From positions 14,575,592 to 14,615,591 of the forward strand of contig NC_135554.1 of the NCBI RefSeq assembly GCF_964340395.1: a stretch of DNA of 40,000 nucleotides. The letters are read 5' to 3'. Origin of the DNA: Glandiceps talaboti (taxonomy: Eukaryota > Hemichordata > Enteropneusta > Spengelidae). Below, piece by piece: positions 34,229-40,000 of this stretch. Under the pieces are notes generated by a model. That model worked only from the letters and a program-made list of their open reading frames with translations. It did no database searches and was not told the origin of the DNA. The position numbers were made by a program, and so were the translations under genes. Numbering within the stretch: the stretch's first letter is position 1; every line of letters starts with the position of its first letter.

Positions 34229-37200
34229 TGTTGCTCAGCCATGAGATGACGAGTTTCGACTGTGTTATATAGAAGTCACAACCAGTTCATCAACAACTTT
34301 ATATACATTGAATGAATGAATGAATGAATGAATGAATGATATAAGAAAGGAACAACACATACAATATTTTTCTTTGTACAAAACTTCTGAAAAGTATATG
34401 CTGTGAGTTTCAGTAATGGCCATTCAATATATTTGCATTGATTTGCTTCAATGATGCTGGCGTGATATTTTGATATTTTAAGTTTTCCAGAGAACAATGA
34501 TGTCCAGTTTACATCTAGCCAGAAACTAGATGACAACAATAAATATATGGCCGTTATCACGGGTATGAGTGTATATAACTTCCCCAAGATAATCCAAATT
34601 GTGCATCTTACTTCACTTCTTAGTAAAGAATGATTTTTCAGTTTAACAAAACTTCAAAAATCTTCTCAAAAGAGGGCAAGATCACGTACTAATATGTTGA
34701 GTAACAATGCACATGTCTGTCTTCTTTAGTAGTTTTCCACAAGACATGCATTCCATGGCAGCTATGAATCCTTGTCCGGTAATTATGAGACATAAAATAT
34801 ATGATGTCGCATACTTGTGGGGGGGGGGGGGGTTGATTATATGTAAATAATTCCAAGGATGAGTTTAAAAGTCACAAGCAAACACATGAACATTCCTTAT
34901 TTGCCATTATCTCTATCCCTGACCCTAGAGATCGTTAACATATATACACTGTATTGACTTTGAGTTAGAACAAAGAGATCCTCAACATACCTACACTGCA
35001 GTGAATGGACATTGAGGTAAAACATATATGATCTTTACATAAACCTGGCCTTCCTGATATACCAGATATGTGATACACTTGGTATGTTTATAATCTGGAA
35101 TGTATACAATCAATTTGGAAAGACTCTCTCCTGGTCTTTATGAACTCAAAATTGCTATATCATTGTGAGTATGATACAATACAGTTTGTATTGATCTAGA
35201 CAGTCAACATACAGTTGCAGCTGAAATAAAAACAAAGAGAACTTATACTATGGTTGGACATCACTCACAAGACATAGAGGTCAAATAAGGGCATGATATT
35301 GGATAGCATTGGGGCACAACCTAAATATACAGACCTACGAGACCTCTGAAACCTTTCCCTAAAGTGTGAAAGGTCGTAATTCATACGTTGACCTGCTGTT
35401 TTACAGTAAGATGTTGAAAGAAAGGATATTTAGCATGAACAGTAGTTTGTAGACAAGATTTGTTATATTTCTGTAAGTTTTGGGGAACACCTCAACTTTG
35501 AATCGGACTGACGTCACAAAATGTTAGATTTAGGCCAAAATATTTATGTGCGAGTGAGTTTGTTTTTCAAATATATGCATAAATAGAACCAAGTGTAAGT
35601 CCCAAAGTAAACCACTGTATTATTCACGTTTCACACAAACAGTTTATTTATTTGGACCATGACATTCTATTCCAATGCATCTTTAAAAGAGTATTCATAA
35701 TTTTGGGTGGCTGGAGGATTATTCCAGTTTACACAGTGAATGTATTCTACTAGATTTACTCCTCCTAAAAGATCATAATTATGACAAAAAAATGATTCAA
35801 TCGTCGAATATAGAACCGATCATTTTTTTATATAACGAGGTGCACGTGTCAAGTTGACCTACCCAAGGGGCACACTTCTTTCCTAATTACCATAAATTCG
35901 ACGTCAACCTTCCGTCTGACACAAGTAAAAATATGCAGTTAAAGTGGCCATATGAATGAGAAATGGGGTATCAATTTTGGATGTTAACTAATAAAATATC
36001 TTTACAAATTATCTACTTTGAAAAAAAAAAACAATATGAAACAAGATAGCCGTAGCTCTTCTTTGCAATTCTATAACTTAAAAAAACACACACCCAAGCA
36101 GGTACATATAAGTAATCATTACGTCATGCCCAGTCTGCGCATGCGTCTGTCGCATATTGAAACATCACCATGCATAAATAGTTTGATTACTTGTAATTAC
36201 TTTTGATTAAATGTTGTTACTTGTGTTTATCTATTTTGTTTACAAATCACTTCCTGTACGTACATAACAAACTTTTCACACATTTTGCAAGTTTATTATT
36301 GCAGATTTGGTCTATGTTGTTTCAATGTTTTGAAGAAAGTAAAATTAGTAAAACTTATTTTACTGAATAAATCAAAGTGAATACCAGTTTCTCATTCATA
36401 TGACCTTTGACACAGTACTGGACCACATTATGTTCAACAACCTCTAGATCATTCGAAACTTGGAAAGTATTAATGTTACTGAAGGGTTATGATGTCGTAA
36501 ATACGGTCGAAACTAACTCAGCATGCTTTCAATCACCACGTAAAAATAGTCACTAAAATAATAAGCATGCTCGTAGTGTTTCGGACCGTTTTTTTTTTTA
36601 AATCATTGGTGCGTGAACATGTCTGGTCTTTTTTGCGTGTTTAATACTTTTTAGGGCGAGATCAATAGTCCAATTTAGCCAAAGTAAAATAATTTATTTT
36701 TCTATCCTACATTGAACTCTTGATCATCTCGCCCCTTATTAGGCTTATTGCAAAAATATAACTTTTTTTTATGGATAAAAAAGTTACAATTTATATTCGG
36801 AAACTTTTCTTTTGTTATGAATTTCAAAAACTGCCCCCACATAATGTGTGCGTTTAATTTACTTTTCTAACAACAATATGAAAGTCACGTCTACACTCTG
36901 AATATACACTCTGAACATAATACTAAGCTAATCATAAGTGAATATTTATTCTTTCCTTTTTTAAAGGAAAGAAAGAAATGTACAGCAAATAAAATATAGC
37001 TTTTATTTGAGTATTTTGTTAGTGAATATGGGATCATTATATTTGCTCAGATTTAAACTTGCCTTTTGTTATTTCTGAATTGGCATCCTAATCAGAGCCA
37101 TGTGTTACTGGGCTGTCCCCAATTACGGTCACACGTCACCATTCCTATGTCTTGACCCCATCCTTCACACAGATGCTATGCCACTTTTCACAAGTGTTTA

Positions 37201-37311
37201 TCTTATCGTTTACACTACCCAACATTCCATTCGTTTGGCGTTTCCAATAGAAACACTATTGGGAAGGTCGTTGAACGGTTGGCATAGCCTACAGTCTGTC
37301 TTCCCCCAACT
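34229..37311. other. Interval between PLPP and arylsulfatase genes
   Basis: This 3.1-kb interval has a (TGAA)n tract at 34309-34338, a G run near 34819 and scattered A/T runs. No coding exon, RNA gene or known element was recognised. It should contain the PLPP 3' flank and the arylsulfatase promoter. Confidence 0.6.
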
Positions 37312-37587
37312 ATGGCGACGATGGAAGAGGAGCAGCGAGTCCCTTGTGTACTAGAAGACAGCAAAACCATCACCAAGAACGGTGATGTTATTGAGAACAG
37401 ATCGGAGAATATCGGTGAAGGGGATTCTGATGGAAGTGAAGCTACAGAAGATAAACGTCTCATTGAAAACAACTTGAATACTAACATAGAAAGTCGTACA
37501 GACTCAAGGTCCTTAAGTGAGTCTCAGAGTTCTCATGATAGTGACGGAGATGAAGTGGTACATGATATGATAGAACTTACAGAACTG
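37312..37587 (+). CDS. Arylsulfatase exon 1, acidic cytosolic region
   Basis: Ninety-two codons start MATMEEEQRVPCVLED and end ELTEL in phase 0, at donor gtaaga. The composition is dominated by Glu, Asp, Ser and Asn. Two in-frame ATGs are nine bases apart (37312 and 37321); the first is taken. The region has no family signature of its own and is linked to the sulfatase by phase and by the type II topology. Confidence 0.78.
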
Positions 37588-39569
37588 GTAAGAAACACGT
37601 TGTAATTCACTCTCATATTGCATACACAGATCAAAACACTTTGCTAAGACTTCGTATACTGGTATTTGGAACCACGAATGTTTTATCGGTAAAATATGTG
37701 GAATTTCCTCTCTCTCGATCTCGTTGACTCATAATTTACCGTCATTTAATCCCGGTTCGTACATAGTACGACGGTATATCATTACACATATAGCCCACAT
37801 ATTCAATCATTGAAGTTTATGGTCATCCTATTTATTTACTTTTTACTGTGAAATAATGTCAATAACAACAAGGACGACAGTATAAACAACTCCAGTGTCC
37901 ACATGTATATCCTTACAGCATTACTACCAACACCAAAATCGTCAGCGTACATAGTACGTACATACATACATACATACATACATACATACATACATACATA
38001 CATACATACAGTGTCAGTGATTATAATGAGACAATTCAAAATCGGGGTAAAAGTATAAGAACAAAAAAGACACGTGTTTATGTTGAAGCAAACTTCTAAA
38101 TGTGTAGGACTATTCCAGCAACTGTTTTTCATATTGTGTTGATATCAACATATTCTCTATTTCGTGTTTTTACCTGCAATGTTAAAAAAAAAGTTTTTGT
38201 CTTGAGTATATCTCAGAATTTTTTTATCGTAAGTTGACAATGTGACTTTCTTTCCTTCTAGAATGATAAAACGGTTACGTCACATGACGAAGACTTTGTG
38301 ACATCTGGGCTAGATGATGACATCACAGCTGCAGCTCTAAAGAAGATCAAGAAAAATGCTATAGCATGTGCTTTGTTAACCATGCTTATAATGGTTATTG
38401 TAGTTTTGGCAATAATTGTTATCGGTAAGACGATTTTAATTGTGCGTTGTCTTTCATTTACTTATTCCAGTGAAACCTAACTGACAACTTGCCAGACTGG
38501 TTAAACACGTCATTGACACTTCGAAACTGTTTTCTAATTTTTCACAATTATTGTTCTAAATATTTAGTCTATATGATAAAGAGTGACATTCTCAAATCGT
38601 TATATTTCGTTTCTGGAAGTCAACTCTAATATTATACTGAAACCAAACAAAAACAAAAATATAACGAGTTATGATTTCGTTGTAACGTTTTTAGATGATG
38701 TGACAAAATTTAAATATTTTAAGTAAACGTAATGCTGTAACATTGGTCTTACATCACAGATTATTTCTGGTGTCTTGTAGATTCGAAGTAACCACCATAT
38801 TCCATAATAATTTGTTGTAGTGTGGCCCATAGTGTACAGTAACCTGTTAAATCTATGTAAAAAGTTAAGAACACAATACAAATGAAAAGATTCTATAAAT
38901 CATGCTGTCTATGTCCCTGAGTAAACGGTTCATTACTCATATAATCATCGTGACAGAATGAGACAACGCAAATAGTTCTCTTTTTCCTTTTCAGTTTTGT
39001 CCGTCCACAATTCAAAGCCACCCCATATCGTGTTCATATTGGCTGAAGATCTCGGCTGGAATGACGTAGGTTGGAATAATCCTGACGTCAGGACACCTGT
39101 AATCAATAAATTGGCTACAGAGGGCGTCCTCTTTAATTGGACATACGTGCAACCAATGTGTACACCGTGAGTTCTTTTAAATCCTTTATTAAGGCAACTT
39201 CGATGGCGCTGTCTTTTGTGTATCCTCTTCAGGACTTTATAAGACACCCGTTGATGTCGATAGTGTACAATATGAGTTTATAAGAAAAGTTGACCATGAA
39301 AGCACATCAGCTCATTTTGACTTTTACATGTAATAGTAACAAACCCGATTAATAACCATGAAATGGTTTTGCAACATCTCATTTTTGACGTCATTTTGAT
39401 GTCATTTGGCAAAGGAAAAGACATATAATGCGATAAATTATAGAGAATGTCCTCTCTAGTTGGTAATCAAACAATACATCTACGCGGTAACCTTTCTATA
39501 CATCTTTTACGAGCAGCATTTTATATTCGAATACTTGATTGAAAGTTTGAGCAAATATATTGAGACTCT

Positions 39570-39651
<82 letters not shown>

Positions 39652-39790
39652 GCTGTCTGTCTCTCACTGTCTATCTTTTTCCCTCTCTCACTCACTCACC
39701 CACTCACTCACTCACTCACTCACTCACTCACTCACTCACTCACTCACTCACTCACTCACACACTCACTCGCACACAAACACACACACAAA

Positions 39791-39837
<47 letters not shown>

Positions 39838-39887
39838 CAAGAGCTGCTTTGATGACAGGCTACTACCCTTTCAAAATTGGAATGCAG
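37312..39887 (+). CDS. Type II membrane arylsulfatase (arylsulfatase B-like), 5' part
   Basis: This gene is predicted to encode a sulfate-ester hydrolase of the alkaline phosphatase-like superfamily. Exons 37312-37587, 38262-38424, 38995-39166 and 39836-39887 join in phase to give the first 221 residues; the rest lies beyond the right edge. Residues 1-118 are acidic and Ser-rich with no signal peptide. KKIKK then precedes a hydrophobic segment (about 125-148), indicating an N-in signal anchor. The sulfatase domain starts PPHIVFILAEDLGWNDVG (155-172). The formylglycine motif is C202-T-P-T-R206, followed by AALMTGYYPFKIGMQ. The pattern RTPVINKLATEGVLFNWTYVQPMCTP is closest to arylsulfatase B among those I know. 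Unusual points are Glu164 in place of the first Asp of the metal-binding DD pair and the split active-site motif. Confidence 0.93.
37960..38010 (+). repeat. (CATA)n microsatellite in arylsulfatase intron 1
   Basis: About 12 units in the 37588-38261 intron; the rest of that intron shows nothing recognisable. Confidence 0.95.
38262..38424 (+). CDS. Arylsulfatase exon 2, transmembrane anchor
   Basis: Acceptor tttctttccttctag, donor gtaaga, phase 0 in and phase 1 out. It encodes an acidic stretch, the basic flank LKKIKKN and a ~22-residue hydrophobic helix (IACALLTMLIMVIVVLAII). Positive residues on the N-terminal side imply a cytosolic N-terminus. Confidence 0.9.
38995..39166 (+). CDS. Arylsulfatase exon 3, N-terminal catalytic core
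   Basis: Acceptor ctctttttccttttcag, donor gtgagt. It encodes the metal-binding strand (FILAEDLGWNDVG) and ends in TGT ACA CC, so the modified Cys is the third-last codon touched and the Pro codon is split by the intron. Confidence 0.95.
39571..39834 (+). repeat. (CTGT)n-(CTCA)n-(CA)n composite microsatellite ending at a splice site
   Basis: CTGT units run to about 39659, CTCA units from 39685 to 39770, and CA units to 39834. The next base completes the AG acceptor of arylsulfatase exon 4. The array forms the only pyrimidine-rich sequence in front of that exon. Confidence 0.95.
39836..39887 (+). CDS. Arylsulfatase exon 4, rest of the formylglycine motif
   Basis: A 52-base exon: one base completes Pro204, then TRAALMTGYYPFKIGMQ, ending at donor gtacgt in phase 0. 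Its acceptor AG is the end of a (CA)n run. Loss of this exon would remove the Thr-Arg half of the CxPxR signature. Confidence 0.93.
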
Positions 39888-40000
39888 GTACGTATATATT
39901 TTATTCAAACAACGTGTTAATTCTTAACAAGTTTGTCGGTAGGTATTACAGGTTGATCACAGGTTGATCAACACACGTGTGTTGGGAGGACTCGGTCAAT

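Noticed and set aside
34276-34587. 103-codon frame (-) starting with a signal-like segment
   Set aside because: It runs into the (TGAA)n microsatellite and has no domain signature; it lies beside the transposon end.

Overview
The window is nuclear DNA from an animal, most likely a marine invertebrate. It is AT-rich and crowded with long di- and tetranucleotide microsatellites, minisatellites, tRNA-derived repeats and non-autonomous DNA transposons. Its genes have GT-AG introns of about 0.5-6 kb. The phylum cannot be settled from the sequence alone.

Layout. Positions 1 to about 12.0 kb show no convincing gene; they hold composite microsatellites, a 27-bp minisatellite and two tRNA-like (SINE-type) elements. 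From 12.0 to 21.0 kb (+) lies a bHLH-Orange transcription factor of the HELT/HEY/clockwork-orange class. A DNA-binding exon, a helix 2 exon and a long Orange-plus-tail exon are clear, and a first exon about 5.7 kb upstream is plausible. Its large first intron carries a 36-unit 20-bp minisatellite with a 360-bp higher-order repeat. Downstream (21.5-22.4 kb) is a cluster of CACGTG E-boxes, followed by a 145-bp near-perfect palindrome.

From 24.29 to 32.14 kb (+) lies a complete six-exon phospholipid phosphatase (lipid phosphate phosphatase, PAP2 superfamily; 287 aa) with all three catalytic motifs. Its introns carry a dispersed element with ~150-bp internal tandem units, split by a 2.0-kb PIF/Harbinger-like insertion, and a tRNA-derived SINE. 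A ~2.08-kb hAT-like element appears to have inserted across the stop codon, with the stop lying inside the target-site duplication. About 3.1 kb without a recognised gene follows.

From 37.31 kb to the right edge (+) lies the 5' half of a sulfatase (arylsulfatase B-like) made as a type II membrane protein with an acidic, Ser-rich cytosolic tail. Its formylglycine motif is split by an intron whose 3' splice site is the end of a compound (CTGT)n-(CTCA)n-(CA)n microsatellite, and the first Asp of the usual metal-binding DD pair is Glu.

The three genes are on the same strand but have unrelated predicted roles (transcription, lipid phosphate hydrolysis, sulfate ester hydrolysis), so no joint pathway is claimed. 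I found no CRISPR array, rRNA or canonical tRNA.
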